Made by a program: the position numbers and the translations under genes
Notes under the pieces: generated by a model
The model's database searches: none
Told to the model about the DNA's origin: nothing
The model's input: the letters and a program-made list of their open reading frames with translations, nothing else
DNA from: Syntrophobacterales bacterium
GTDB taxonomy: Bacteria > Desulfobacterota > Desulfobaccia > Desulfobaccales > 0-14-0-80-60-11
NCBI GenBank assembly: GCA_023229795.1
Contig: JALNYP010000011.1
Coordinates: forward strand, 10,827 to 74,826
Direction: 5' to 3'
Length of the DNA stretch: 64,000 nt
Shown here: positions 25,672 to 34,206 of the stretch, one piece after another
Numbering within the stretch: the first letter of the stretch is position 1
Layout of the letters: every line of letters begins with the position of its first letter

Positions 25672-26958
25672 TTATCTATGTCCAGAAACCTGTGATCTGG
25701 GTCCGGAAACCTGTTGGCTTTTGCCTCGGGCTTGGCGGGGTGCGGCTTGACGGGGGGCGGCTGTTTTCGGTTGGCTGCGGCGCGGCTGAGGCGGGCGCGG
25801 CGGGCGGGCGAACTCGGTGTTGCGGGCCGGGGCCGGTTTTTGATAATCAAAGCCGTCCAGGGTGCAACGCTCTACTTTGGCGTGGAGGACCCGCTCGATG
25901 CTGCGGACCATATCTTCATCTTCCCGGGTCATAAAGGTGAAGGCATCACCGGTCTTGGCATTGCGGCCGGTACGTCCGATCCGGTGCGTATAGGCATCGG
26001 GCGAATCCGGCATGTCGTAATTGATCACGTGGGAAATCTGGGTGACGTCGATGCCGCGGGAGGCAATGTCGGTGGCCACCAGGATCTGGAAGGTGCCGTC
26101 GCGGAAGCCGGTCATCACGGCCTGGCGCCGCGCCTGGGAGAGATTGCCCTGGAGTGAGGCGGCCCGATAGGCGGCCTTGCCCAGTTGTTCCTCCAGCCGC
26201 TTGGCCCGGTGTTTGGTGCGCGTAAAGATCAGCACCGACTCAGTATCGGTATGGCGCAGCAGTTCGAGGAGCAGCGGGGTTTTGAGGTGCGGCTCGACCG
26301 GATAGAGCAGATGCGAGACCGTACTGGCCGGCCCGGAGGTATCCACCTGGACCTTAACCGGGGCTTGGAGGATTTCGCGGGTCAGACGCAGAATATCAGC
26401 AGGCATGGTGGCCGAAAACAACAGCGTCTGGCGCTGGGCCGGGACGTGCTTGACGATCTTTCTGATATCGGGCAGAAATCCCATGTCGAACATCCGGTCG
26501 GCTTCGTCCAGGACGAGCACTTCGAGATGCGACAGGTCGATGGTGCCCTGTTTGAGGTGGTCCAGCAGGCGGCCGGGACAGGCCACGACAATCTCGGCGC
26601 CGCGTTTGAGCTTATCCACCTGGGGATTGAAGCCGACGCCGCCATAAATCGTGACGCTCTTGAGTCCGGTCCGGCCACCCAGGGCGCCGATGGCTTCGTG
26701 GATCTGCTCGGCCAGCTCGCGGGTGGGGGCCACAACCAGAGCCCTGACCTGCCCGCGCGCGCCTTTCATGAGGCGATGGAGGATGGGCAGCACAAAGGCC
26801 GCAGTCTTGCCGGTGCCGGTCTGGGCGAGGCCCACGAGGTCGTGGCCTTGCATGACCAGCGGGATGGCCTCGGCCTGGATCGGGGTGGGCGTAGTATAGT
26901 GCGCCGCGGTCACGCCGGCCGCGACTTTAGTGTCAAAACCAAATTTCTTAAATTCCAT
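25672..26958 (-). CDS. DEAD-box RNA helicase, RhlE-like
   Basis: A 428-residue ATP-dependent RNA helicase with the full motif set: AQTGTGKT (motif I), PTRELA (Ia), DEAD in LVLDEADRMFDMGF (II), SATMP (III), TDIASRGIDV (V) and HRIGRTGR (VI). The C-terminal tail after residue 365 is basic and Pro/Arg/Gln-rich, as in RhlE-type helicases. Its last 13 residues (QVSGPRSQVSGHR) come from a 21-base tandem repeat, that is three heptads, so the tail was extended by repeat DNA. No neighbour shares a clear pathway. Confidence 0.94.
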   Translation of the reverse strand: MEFKKFGFDTKVAAGVTAAHYTTPTPIQAEAIPLVMQGHDLVGLAQTGTGKTAAFVLPILHRLMKGARGQVRALVVAPTRELAEQIHEAIGALGGRTGLKSVTIYGGVGFNPQVDKLKRGAEIVVACPGRLLDHLKQGTIDLSHLEVLVLDEADRMFDMGFLPDIRKIVKHVPAQRQTLLFSATMPADILRLTREILQAPVKVQVDTSGPASTVSHLLYPVEPHLKTPLLLELLRHTDTESVLIFTRTKHRAKRLEEQLGKAAYRAASLQGNLSQARRQAVMTGFRDGTFQILVATDIASRGIDVTQISHVINYDMPDSPDAYTHRIGRTGRNAKTGDAFTFMTREDEDMVRSIERVLHAKVERCTLDGFDYQKPAPARNTEFARPPRPPQPRRSQPKTAAPRQAAPRQARGKSQQVSGPRSQVSGHR

Positions 26959-27317
26959 AAATTCCTTTTGTTCTTAGTCCGGGGAAAAAATCACCCGGTG
27001 TATTCATAGGGTTACAATTGCGGTGCAGGGTCTTGGCGACCAAGCCGCAATCAAAGGCCGGCGCAGGCGACTCGCCGGTGTAGGCGCAGCGCAGGCCAAA
27101 GCCTGCGGCTACCTAAAGATAGCCATCATCGCCAAGGCAGACGGGCGCCCTAACGTTACCACGCCAGGGGGCCAAAATTGGGTTTGGGGCTGGAGGGGTC
27201 TTGCGGGTGGGGTATCACTCGGAGCAAGAAAGGAATAGCATTCTCCCCCACCCTAGCCCTCCCCCATCAGGGGGGAGGAGCACCAGGAAGGAATGCTTGA
27301 CTTGCTCCGACGACTAG
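26959..27317. repeat. Repeat-bearing spacer between helicase and rpsT
   Basis: About 360 bases with no gene. It holds a GCAGGC/GCCTGC hairpin followed by GGCTACC (27091-27110), another REP-like unit, and a family D palindrome CCCTCCCCC/GGGGGGAGG (27257-27278). No terminator with a T-run was found after rpsT. Confidence 0.55.
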
Positions 27318-27587
27318 CTAAGCGCCTTGCAGGGCGTTGACCTGCCGGGTGAGGCGGGAAATCTTGCGAGCCGCGGCCCGCCAGTGGATGGTGCCCTTGC
27401 CGGCTACCCGGGCGATGGCCGGGATCGCGCTCTTCAAGGCCGCCTGGGCCTCTTCGGGATTCTTTTGGGCTACCGCCTGGCGCACCTGGCGCACTACGTT
27501 CTTGACCCGGGTTTTGCGGCTCTGGTTTTGCAGCCGCCGTTTTTCATTCTGTCGTGCCCGCTTCAGGGCGGATAAATGTCTGGCCAA
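27318..27587 (-). CDS. rpsT: 30S ribosomal protein S20 (TTG start)
   Basis: An 89-residue S20 with the ALKRARQNEKRRLQNQSRKTR block. The first ATG (27593) directly abuts GGAGG with no spacer, while TTG at 27587 lies six bases after GGAGG and gives MARHLSALKR, which lines up with the family start MANHKSALKR. So translation most likely starts at TTG. In E. coli rpsT also starts with UUG, and this matters for S20 autoregulation; similar control is plausible here. The gene stands alone with repeat-rich spacers on both sides. Confidence 0.93.
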   Translation of the reverse strand: MARHLSALKRARQNEKRRLQNQSRKTRVKNVVRQVRQAVAQKNPEEAQAALKSAIPAIARVAGKGTIHWRAAARKISRLTRQVNALQGA

Positions 27588-27649
27588 TGTCATCCTCCGA
27601 ATTTAGGCTCGCTGCCAAAAGTTTCTTCTGATCCCCCCCTCAACCTAAC

Positions 27650-27670
27650 CCTCTCCCGCCAGGGGAGAGG
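27650..27670. repeat. REP-like palindrome, family D
   Basis: CCTCTCCC/GGGGAGAGG arms with a four-base loop, between rpsT and pgsA. Related units are at 27257, 34091, 34170, 51932 and 62223. Confidence 0.65.
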
Positions 27671-27740
27671 TCAAGAAAAGGAAGGAACTTTCGGCACCCG
27701 CCATAGTGCTCTATAAGTGTGTCTTAAGCAAGCGCGTTTG

Positions 27741-28313
27741 TCAAGGGAGTTGGCTTTCCGGGTACTGCCGGAAAAAGGCCTTGAAATAACTGACCCCCGA
27801 GACCAGGGTGGCAATGAGGGCCAGCCATAAGAGCCACATGCCCAGCCCGTGGAAATCGATGCCGTCGTACGGATAGTGCAAAATCAAGGCGGTCAGCGCC
27901 GCCATTTGGAGCAAAGTCTTGGCCTTGCCCCAGCGGTCCGGGGCCAGGACAATGCCTTCGGAGGCGGCCAGACCCCGCAGGCCGGTGACCGCCAGCTCCC
28001 GGCCCACGATGAGAAAGGCCATCCAGGCCGGCACCCGGCCCAGGGGGATGAGCATGATCAGGGCGGCCGAGACCAGGAGCTTATCGGCCAGGGGGTCCAT
28101 GAACTTGCCCAGACGGCTCACGAGACGGTGGCGCCGGGCCAAAAACCCGTCCAGGAAATCGGTGGCTCCCGCCAACATGAAACAAACGGCCCCGAAAAAA
28201 CTGGCCCAGGGTCCCGAAAAAAACAGGAGCACCACCACCACGGGGACCGCGGCGATGCGGGCTCCGGTGAGGAGGTTAGGGGTACCCCAACTATGGTTCT
28301 CGACCGGGCTCAT
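27741..28313 (-). CDS. pgsA: CDP-diacylglycerol-glycerol-3-phosphate 3-phosphatidyltransferase
   Basis: A 190-residue inner-membrane enzyme that makes phosphatidylglycerophosphate, the first committed step to phosphatidylglycerol. The CDP-alcohol phosphotransferase signature D-G-x2-A-R-x8-G-x3-D-x3-D is exact in DGFLARRHRLVSRLGKFMD and the following PLAD. About five to six membrane helices. ATG at 28313 (MSPVENHSWGTPNLLT) is preferred, two bases after the transaldolase stop; the ATG at 28340 would overlap that gene. Tight spacing suggests co-transcription. Confidence 0.94.
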   Translation of the reverse strand: MSPVENHSWGTPNLLTGARIAAVPVVVVLLFFSGPWASFFGAVCFMLAGATDFLDGFLARRHRLVSRLGKFMDPLADKLLVSAALIMLIPLGRVPAWMAFLIVGRELAVTGLRGLAASEGIVLAPDRWGKAKTLLQMAALTALILHYPYDGIDFHGLGMWLLWLALIATLVSGVSYFKAFFRQYPESQLP

Positions 28314-28315
28314 CT

Positions 28316-28975
28316 CTAAGATTTGCGGGCGCGCTCCCAATCTTCCAAGAACTTTTTCAAGCCGCTGTCCGTCAGGGGATGCTTCATGAGCTGCATGAGC
28401 ACCCCAAAGGGCACGGTGGCGATATCGGCCCCGGCCAGGGCCCCATCCAGGACGTGGAGGGGATGGCGCACGGAGGCCACGATAATTTCGGTATCGAAAC
28501 CGTAATTTTCAAAGATAGTGACAATCTGCTCGACGATCTCGGTACCCCGATGATTGATGTCGTCGAGGCGGCCGATAAAGGGGCTGACGTAGGCCGCGCC
28601 GGCTTTGGCGGCCAGCAGGGCCTGGAGCGGCTGAAAGATCAGGGTGACGTTGACCCTGATGCCCTCTTCGGCCAGAATCCGGGTGGCCTTGAGGCCGTCC
28701 GCGGTCATGGGGACTTTGACCGCCACCCATTCATGGATCTGGGCCAGTTCCCGGGCTTCGGCCACCATGGCCTCGGCGGTGGTGGCCACGACCTCGGCGC
28801 TCACCGGCCCCTGCACCAACTCGCAGATGGTGCGGATGTGATCCTTGAATTGCTCTTTGGTGCCGATGCCGATCTTGGCGCACAGGCTCGGGTTCGTGGT
28901 GACGCCATCCACCAGGCCCAGGCTATGGGCCTCCTTAATCTCGTCCAGCTTGGCGGTATCGATAAAAAATTTCAT
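28316..28975 (-). CDS. Transaldolase-like / fructose-6-phosphate aldolase family protein
   Basis: A 219-residue TalC/FSA-type short transaldolase. The start MKFFIDTAKLDEIKEA and TTNPSL are canonical; the Schiff-base lysine is in VAVKVPM, and NVTLIFQPLQALLAAKAGA and SPFIGRLDD follow. It acts in the non-oxidative pentose phosphate pathway or cleaves fructose 6-phosphate; sequence alone does not separate the two. It stands directly upstream of pgsA. Confidence 0.93.
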   Translation of the reverse strand: MKFFIDTAKLDEIKEAHSLGLVDGVTTNPSLCAKIGIGTKEQFKDHIRTICELVQGPVSAEVVATTAEAMVAEARELAQIHEWVAVKVPMTADGLKATRILAEEGIRVNVTLIFQPLQALLAAKAGAAYVSPFIGRLDDINHRGTEIVEQIVTIFENYGFDTEIIVASVRHPLHVLDGALAGADIATVPFGVLMQLMKHPLTDSGLKKFLEDWERARKS

Positions 28976-29002
28976 AAAAGACCTCTCATCATATCATAAA
29001 AG

Positions 29003-29260
29003 TCAATTGCCGCCACCACTCAGGAAGCGTTTTAAGCAGCCCTCAGAGCAGAAAAAATACACCTTGCCGTCTTTTTCGGTCCGCAAAGCCTCTCGCCGGG
29101 GGATGAAGGTCCGGCAAATGGGGTCCTGGACCAGGACGTCGGGTTCCCGGTTATTCAGGGGCTTGGGGGCCTGGGGCCACAGGCCCAGGGAGACGGCCAC
29201 CTTTTTGATGATCCAGTAACCCAAGTAGCCCAAGATCAAGCCAGAGAGTATGCGAAACAT
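29003..29260 (-). CDS. Small membrane-anchored protein with TRASH-like cysteine motif (PP0621-type)
   Basis: An 85-residue protein with one N-terminal membrane helix (RILSGLILGYLGYWII) and a C-terminal cysteine motif: one Cys in DPICRTFIPR and two in FFCSEGCLKRF. This pattern resembles small TRASH/PP0621 proteins thought to bind metal. It lies between folK (16 bases downstream) and the transaldolase gene, probably co-transcribed with folK neighbours. Function not established. Confidence 0.82.
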   Translation of the reverse strand: MFRILSGLILGYLGYWIIKKVAVSLGLWPQAPKPLNNREPDVLVQDPICRTFIPRREALRTEKDGKVYFFCSEGCLKRFLSGGGN

Positions 29261-29276
29261 CAGGCCCTCTCCTCAA

Positions 29277-29807
29277 TTATCCAGAAATCGGCACCAGCGC
29301 CGCCAGGTCGGCGGGGTCCAACCCGGCCAGCAGTTCGCCGGCGCTTTTCTGGAGCACCGGGTGCCAGGCCTGGGGGGCAATCTCGGCCAAAGGGGCCAGC
29401 ACGAAGGCCCGGCGATGCATCTCAGGGTGGGGCACCACCAGGTTGGGAGCAAAGATCACTTCGCCATTATACAATAACAGATCCAGGTCGATGACCCGGG
29501 GCCCCCACTTCTCGCCCCGGACGCGGCCCATGGCCGCCTCCACGTGGTGCAGCAGCCGCAGCAATTCATCGGGCCCCAGGCGGGTGCGCACCCGGGCCGC
29601 AGCGTTGACGTACCAGGGCTGGCCGGCCGGCCCCAGGGGCGGGGTGCGATAGAACCGGGAAATCCGGGTGACTTCGACCTCGGCCGCGGCGTTGAGCAGC
29701 TCCAGGGCCTGGCGCACCTGCGCTTCGGGGTTCCCGAGGTTTGCCCCCAACCCCAGGTAGGCGATAACCGGGGCCCGTTCAGTGATGACCGCATATCCCA
29801 AAGGCAT
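29277..29807 (-). CDS. folK: 2-amino-4-hydroxy-6-hydroxymethyldihydropteridine pyrophosphokinase
   Basis: A 176-residue HPPK that transfers pyrophosphate from ATP to the pterin in folate synthesis. YLGLGANLGNPEAQVRQAL is the N-terminal signature, and GPRVIDLDLLLY with the following VPHPEMHRRAFVLAPL carry the magnesium- and pterin-binding residues. A short extra leader (MPLGYAVITERAP) precedes the fold. No other folate gene is in the window. Confidence 0.94.
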   Translation of the reverse strand: MPLGYAVITERAPVIAYLGLGANLGNPEAQVRQALELLNAAAEVEVTRISRFYRTPPLGPAGQPWYVNAAARVRTRLGPDELLRLLHHVEAAMGRVRGEKWGPRVIDLDLLLYNGEVIFAPNLVVPHPEMHRRAFVLAPLAEIAPQAWHPVLQKSAGELLAGLDPADLAALVPISG

Positions 29808-29820
29808 ATCTTATACTATC

Positions 29821-31017
29821 TTATTTCTCGCCCTGGGATAAAGGCTTTTTCATCAGCGGCGCAATCGCCGGGGCTAATTGGGCGGCGATGCGGGCGGCCA
29901 CCAGCCGGGAACCCCGGTCGTTGAAGTGGGCCACGTCACAGATATTTTCTCTGACCGGGGGAATCTCGCCGGCCAAGTCGATCACCAGCACCTGGTTTTT
30001 GGCGCCCACCTCCCGGATGGTGCGATTGAGCCGGTCGAAAGCGCTCTTAAATTCGGTATAAGTGATGCCCTGGCTGGTTTCCAGGCTGTGCATCATGGTT
30101 TTGATGAGCGGATCGGGGTGATCGGTCAAGCGGCTGGCCTGGGTCATGAGCACCGGGAGAATCCCCCGGGCCCGGCAGAGGTTGATGAAGGTCTGGAGAT
30201 TCAGGGTAAATTCCCGGACCAGCAGGTCCTGGTCGATGATGGTTTTCTTGCCTCTGACGTCCTTAAACTCGTCCCCATTGGCTTTGCGGCCGAACTGGAA
30301 CAATTTCTTGATTTCCCGGGAGAGATTGGGAAAAGTCATATCCCGGACCAGATGGAAGGTATCTTCCAGGTCTTTGCCCACCGTCTTGAAAGTGGGCGGC
30401 TTTTCCACCAGGGGCGAGCGGGAGGGATTGGTATTCCAGTAGGTCTTTTCAAAGACCAGGATGGCTAGATCGTTGATGTTTTCCATCAGGACGACGACAT
30501 CGGGCTTGAGGGGCAGGACCTTATTGAGCAGAATATTGAGGCAATGCAGGGTGTTGTTGCCACTGCGGCCGGCGTTGTAGGAGTTGACCTTAAGGCGGGT
30601 CTGCTGTTCCAGCAGGCGCCCTGCCAGGTAGGGGAAGCGGTTGGGCTCCTCGACGTAGATGCATTCGGTGGTGGAGCCGCCCAGGAAGGCCAGCACCAGT
30701 TCGGGGTGCTCGTGGACTTTGGAGGGCATGATAAAGCCCTGACGATCCACGCGCACCACAAACTTTTTCTGTTCCAGGCCGTCGGACATGCGCATGGCGT
30801 CGGCGTTGGGCACCAGGACGTCCCGGTATAAGGGGTTTAATTCCCTCAGTTTAATGTAGCGCTTGATGCCGATGGGATCGATCTGGCCATGGGTCCTGTA
30901 GGCCAGGATTTTTTCGGTCACTACCGCCAGGCCGCCGATGAAGAGCAGCACGAGGACGCAGATGACCTTTTTGGGATTTCGTTCCAGCCAGGTTTTGCGG
31001 GTTTGCCGGTTATCCAT
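29821..31017 (-). CDS. Membrane-anchored SGNH/GDSL hydrolase family protein
   Basis: A 398-residue protein with an N-terminal membrane anchor (VICVLVLLFIGGLAVVT). SGNH blocks are present: AFLGGSTTECIY (nucleophile Ser), the glycine block in YNAGRSGNNT, the Asn in MENINDLAI, and the Asp-His pair in DVAHFNDRGS. So it is probably an active esterase or O-acetyl-type hydrolase on the outside of the inner membrane. Substrate unknown; surface polysaccharide modification is a common role but not shown here. Confidence 0.87.
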   Translation of the reverse strand: MDNRQTRKTWLERNPKKVICVLVLLFIGGLAVVTEKILAYRTHGQIDPIGIKRYIKLRELNPLYRDVLVPNADAMRMSDGLEQKKFVVRVDRQGFIMPSKVHEHPELVLAFLGGSTTECIYVEEPNRFPYLAGRLLEQQTRLKVNSYNAGRSGNNTLHCLNILLNKVLPLKPDVVVLMENINDLAILVFEKTYWNTNPSRSPLVEKPPTFKTVGKDLEDTFHLVRDMTFPNLSREIKKLFQFGRKANGDEFKDVRGKKTIIDQDLLVREFTLNLQTFINLCRARGILPVLMTQASRLTDHPDPLIKTMMHSLETSQGITYTEFKSAFDRLNRTIREVGAKNQVLVIDLAGEIPPVRENICDVAHFNDRGSRLVAARIAAQLAPAIAPLMKKPLSQGEK

Positions 31018-31146
31018 CAGTTCGGAGAAAAGGGGTCGTGATTCATATATTGTCTGATTTCAATCTAGCCATAATATGAAGGTTGGAGTTTTAAGTTCCG
31101 TTTTCTTAAAATGTGATTTAGTGGGATTATCAAGTGGTTATTTAAT

Positions 31147-31174
31147 CCCCCCTACCCCCCTTTAGAAAAGGGGG
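31147..31174. repeat. REP-like hairpin, family C
   Basis: CCCCCCTTT and AAAAGGGGG arms in the spacer between the GNAT fusion and the SGNH gene; the related copy is at 25628. The rest of the 31018-31234 spacer is AT-rich with no gene. Confidence 0.65.
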
Positions 31175-31234
31175 AGAAAAAAACCTGTTTTTGAGGGTCA
31201 TTCTCATTATGAAGCCGCACGCCTTTGGCTTCAT

Positions 31235-32743
31235 TTATGTTCCCAGGTTTCGTTGCACCCGGGCCTGGTCGGCCAGGACATAGGCCAGGAGTTCCCGGGC
31301 GAAGGGAGATGAAAGATGGATGCGGTCCAGGTCCAGTTTGGCTTTAAGGTACTGGAGGCGCAGGAAATCTCCGTCCGCGGCGCTGTGGGGCAGGATTCCT
31401 GAGAAGAAGAAGCCGAAAGTTTCGGCCGCGTCGCTTAAGTAGGGGGTGCCGCCCTGGGCCAGGGGCAGATTAAGGCCGACGATGGCGGCCCCGGCCATGT
31501 CGCAGAGGTCGGCCCGGGCCTGTTCGATTTCCGGCAGGGTGTCGATACCGATGCGGTTGACCTGAATGGTGCCGGCGCCGGTCTCTTTGTCATAGTGCAC
31601 CGCCAGTCGGCCGTGGCCGAGAGGGCCGCTGGGCTCCAGAAATTCCCGGGGCGCGCCCAGGTTCCCGTAGATCCGGGCCAGCATCTCCCGGTGCCGGGAA
31701 GGGGCGCAGAGCCGGGCGGGGGCCGGCTCCGTCAGGTACTTGAAGTAATAAACCATGCTCTCCCGGGGGGCGCCCTGGTCGGGCTCGTGGTCCCGGAGCT
31801 GTTTAAAATGGGCCTGCCAGTCGAGGAGTTTGACCGCGGTCACGTGCATACCGCGGCTGTCGCTGGCCGCCTGGCTGATGGTGTGGACGGTGACCGCCTC
31901 GCCAAAGAGGCCCACCAGACCCAGCCGCAGGATTTCCTCCTGGAGGCGGTCGCCCATACACTTACGCAACCCCTGCCCCCGGTGGGCCGGCGCCACCGCC
32001 AGTTGCCCCAACTCGGCCAGGGGCCCCCGGTTCGGGCGCTCCACCCCCACGTGTCCCACGATCTCGCCGGTGTCGGATACGGCCACCACCCCCACGTGGG
32101 TGCCGGTTTCCAGGTCATGGGCCAGACGTTCGGGATAATAGAAATCTTCGTTGGTATAGGAATAGCCGTACACCCGGTACATCAACTGGGCTACTCGGAT
32201 GGCATCCTCCGGTTGCAGCAGGCGGATGGTGTAATTGCGGGCGCAGGCCGGCGCGGCCGCGTCGTGAGCGGGGTGCGGAGGGGGCGCCGAGGGCGGTTCC
32301 AGGCGGCAGGACCCGACGCGGTACTTAATTAGGCGCAACTCTTTGCCTTCCAGGCCGTGGTTGATCCAGTGCACCTCATCGGCGCCTTGATGGATCAGGG
32401 CCAGGCCCCGGCCGCGGCGGCGGTCTCGGGAAGAGGCGTCCTGGTCAGGCGGAGACGCTGCCGGGTCCAGGCTCTGGTCGAAGGGCAGGCCCCGGTCGCA
32501 CACCGACAGGGTCAAGGCTGCGGGGGTTAATTCTCCTACCAGGAGAACGCGGCCCGCTTCATCCTCATCAAAGGCGTGTTCGATGCTGTTCCGGCAGGCC
32601 TCGGACACGGCCCGGGCCAGGGGGTCGGCCTGGTCGGCGGGGAGGCCGGCCAGTTCGGCCAGACTGCGCACGTGGCCCTGCACCAGATGCAATAATCTGG
32701 CATCCGCGGGCAAGGTGAGTTCGGTTCGGAGGGCGTCAGGCAT
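31235..32743 (-). CDS. RsbW-like histidine kinase-type ATPase fused to a GNAT acetyltransferase
   Basis: A 502-residue protein. Residues about 1-145 are an anti-sigma-type HATPase: SEACRNSIEHAF (N box), CDRGLPFD (G1) and GRGLALI (G2). A Pro/Ala linker follows, then a GNAT domain from about residue 170 with the acetyl-CoA loop ELGQLAVAPAHRGQGLRK near 245. A further 200-residue C-terminal region has no recognised motif. No sigma factor or anti-sigma antagonist gene is adjacent. The combination suggests acetylation controlled by a nucleotide-binding switch domain; substrates are unknown. A heptad array precedes the start. Confidence 0.85.
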   Translation of the reverse strand: MPDALRTELTLPADARLLHLVQGHVRSLAELAGLPADQADPLARAVSEACRNSIEHAFDEDEAGRVLLVGELTPAALTLSVCDRGLPFDQSLDPAASPPDQDASSRDRRRGRGLALIHQGADEVHWINHGLEGKELRLIKYRVGSCRLEPPSAPPPHPAHDAAAPACARNYTIRLLQPEDAIRVAQLMYRVYGYSYTNEDFYYPERLAHDLETGTHVGVVAVSDTGEIVGHVGVERPNRGPLAELGQLAVAPAHRGQGLRKCMGDRLQEEILRLGLVGLFGEAVTVHTISQAASDSRGMHVTAVKLLDWQAHFKQLRDHEPDQGAPRESMVYYFKYLTEPAPARLCAPSRHREMLARIYGNLGAPREFLEPSGPLGHGRLAVHYDKETGAGTIQVNRIGIDTLPEIEQARADLCDMAGAAIVGLNLPLAQGGTPYLSDAAETFGFFFSGILPHSAADGDFLRLQYLKAKLDLDRIHLSSPFARELLAYVLADQARVQRNLGT

Positions 32744-32752
32744 TAAATATAG

Positions 32753-32774
32753 TTTTCGGTTTTCAGTTTTCAGT
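32753..32774. repeat. Heptad array, TTTTCGG/TTTTCAG type
   Basis: Three units (TTTTCGG, TTTTCAG, TTTTCAG) nine bases upstream of the HATPase-GNAT start codon. Confidence 0.75.
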
Positions 32775-32881
32775 TAAAGGAAGTGACCTTGCATAGAGGA
32801 CGATTTTTTATGGGGCTTAAGACCTTGGGGTGTGGGGGAAAGAGACTTCGCCCTTATCACCTTTCCCCATGCCATCTTGCC

Positions 32882-34051
32882 TCAACCCAGCTTGGCCAGG
32901 CGGGCCAGGGCCTCTTCCAGGCGGTCCTTGGGCACGGTCAGGGCCAGGCGCACGTAGCCTTCGCCCGGTTCTCCCAGGCCGTTGCCGGGGATGGTGACGA
33001 TCCCGGCCTGCTCCAGCAGGTGGGCGGTGAAGGCCATGGAGGTCATTCCCGCGGGAACGGGCATCCAGACGTAGAAGGTGGCCTTGGGGGGTGCCACATC
33101 GTAGCCCAGTTTCTTGAGGCCCCCCACCAGAATATCCCGGCGTTCCTGGAGGATGGCGCAATTTTCCCGGACGCAGCTCTGGTCCGAATCCAGGGCGGCG
33201 ATGCCGGCGATCTGGATGGCGTCGAAGGCCCCGGAGTCGATGTTGCTCTTGATCTTGCCCAGGGCCGCCAGCACCGCGGGGTTGCCCACGGCCATGCCCA
33301 GGCGCCAGCCCGTCATGTTGTAGGTCTTGGACAGGGAATGAAATTCGATGCCCACCTCGCGGGCCCCGGGGACCTCCAGGAAACTGGGGGGCTTATAGCC
33401 GTCATAAGCCAGCTCGGTATAGGCCGCGTCATGGACGGCCACAATGTTATATTGCCGGCAGAAATCAACTACCCGGGCGAAGAAGGCCTTGTCCGCCACC
33501 GCCGCGGTGGGGTTATTGGGATAGTTGAAAAAGAAGGCCTTGGCGTCCCGGGCCACCAGCGGCGAGATATGGTCCAGGTCCGGCAAGAAATTATTTTCCC
33601 GGGTCAGGGGGAGGAAATAGCAGCGGCCGCCGGCGAACAGGGTGCCCATCTGATAGACCGGGTAGCCGGGGGAGGTCATGAGATTGAGGTCCTCGGGGTC
33701 GTTGATCCCCAGGGGCAGGTGGGCGATGCCCTCCTTGGAGCCGATGAGGGTGAGGACTTCGCCGGCCGGGTCCAACTCCACCCCGAAGCGCCCCTGATAC
33801 CAGCGGGCCACGGCCTCCCGGAAGAGGTTCATACCGGAATAGGCCGGGTAGTGGTGGGTCTTGGGGTCCTGGACCGCGTCGATCATTTTATCCACGATGA
33901 AGCGCGGGGTCGGCAGGTCCGGGTCGCCCACGCCCAGGTCGATGATATCCACCCCCCGGGCCTTGACTTCGGCCTTCATGTCGTCGATGGCTTTAAAGAG
34001 GTAAGGCGGGATCAATCCCAGGCGGGCCGCGGGTTCAAAAAACTGCGTCAT
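32882..34051 (-). CDS. dapL: LL-diaminopimelate aminotransferase
   Basis: A 389-residue class I PLP aminotransferase that converts tetrahydrodipicolinate directly to LL-diaminopimelate. DLGVGDPDLPTP, NYPNNPTAAV and the PLP lysine in HSLSKTYNMTGWRLG are clear. The assignment as DapL rather than another aminotransferase rests on its place at the end of the lysA-dapF-dapA-dapB run, the absence of dapD/E genes in that run, and the typical length. It shares the minus strand with the upstream FAH-family gene. Confidence 0.92.
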   Translation of the reverse strand: MTQFFEPAARLGLIPPYLFKAIDDMKAEVKARGVDIIDLGVGDPDLPTPRFIVDKMIDAVQDPKTHHYPAYSGMNLFREAVARWYQGRFGVELDPAGEVLTLIGSKEGIAHLPLGINDPEDLNLMTSPGYPVYQMGTLFAGGRCYFLPLTRENNFLPDLDHISPLVARDAKAFFFNYPNNPTAAVADKAFFARVVDFCRQYNIVAVHDAAYTELAYDGYKPPSFLEVPGAREVGIEFHSLSKTYNMTGWRLGMAVGNPAVLAALGKIKSNIDSGAFDAIQIAGIAALDSDQSCVRENCAILQERRDILVGGLKKLGYDVAPPKATFYVWMPVPAGMTSMAFTAHLLEQAGIVTIPGNGLGEPGEGYVRLALTVPKDRLEEALARLAKLG

Positions 34052-34090
34052 TTAAGATGCCCTTTCTGATGAATCAGGAAAAAATCATTT

Positions 34091-34193
34091 TCCCCTCCCC
34101 TGGTGGGAGGGGATTAAGGGGAGGGGGTTATAACTAACCTAAGATGCAAACTATTTCACCCCTTACCCTAACCCTCCCGATCAAGGGGGAGGG
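34091..34193. repeat. Two family D palindromes
   Basis: 34091-34113 (TCCCCTCCCC/GGGAGGGGA) and 34170-34193 (CCCTCCC/GGGAGGG with a longer loop) in the spacer before dapL. They could form hairpins in the dap mRNA. Confidence 0.6.
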
Positions 34194-34206
34194 AATTTTA
34201 GACTTT

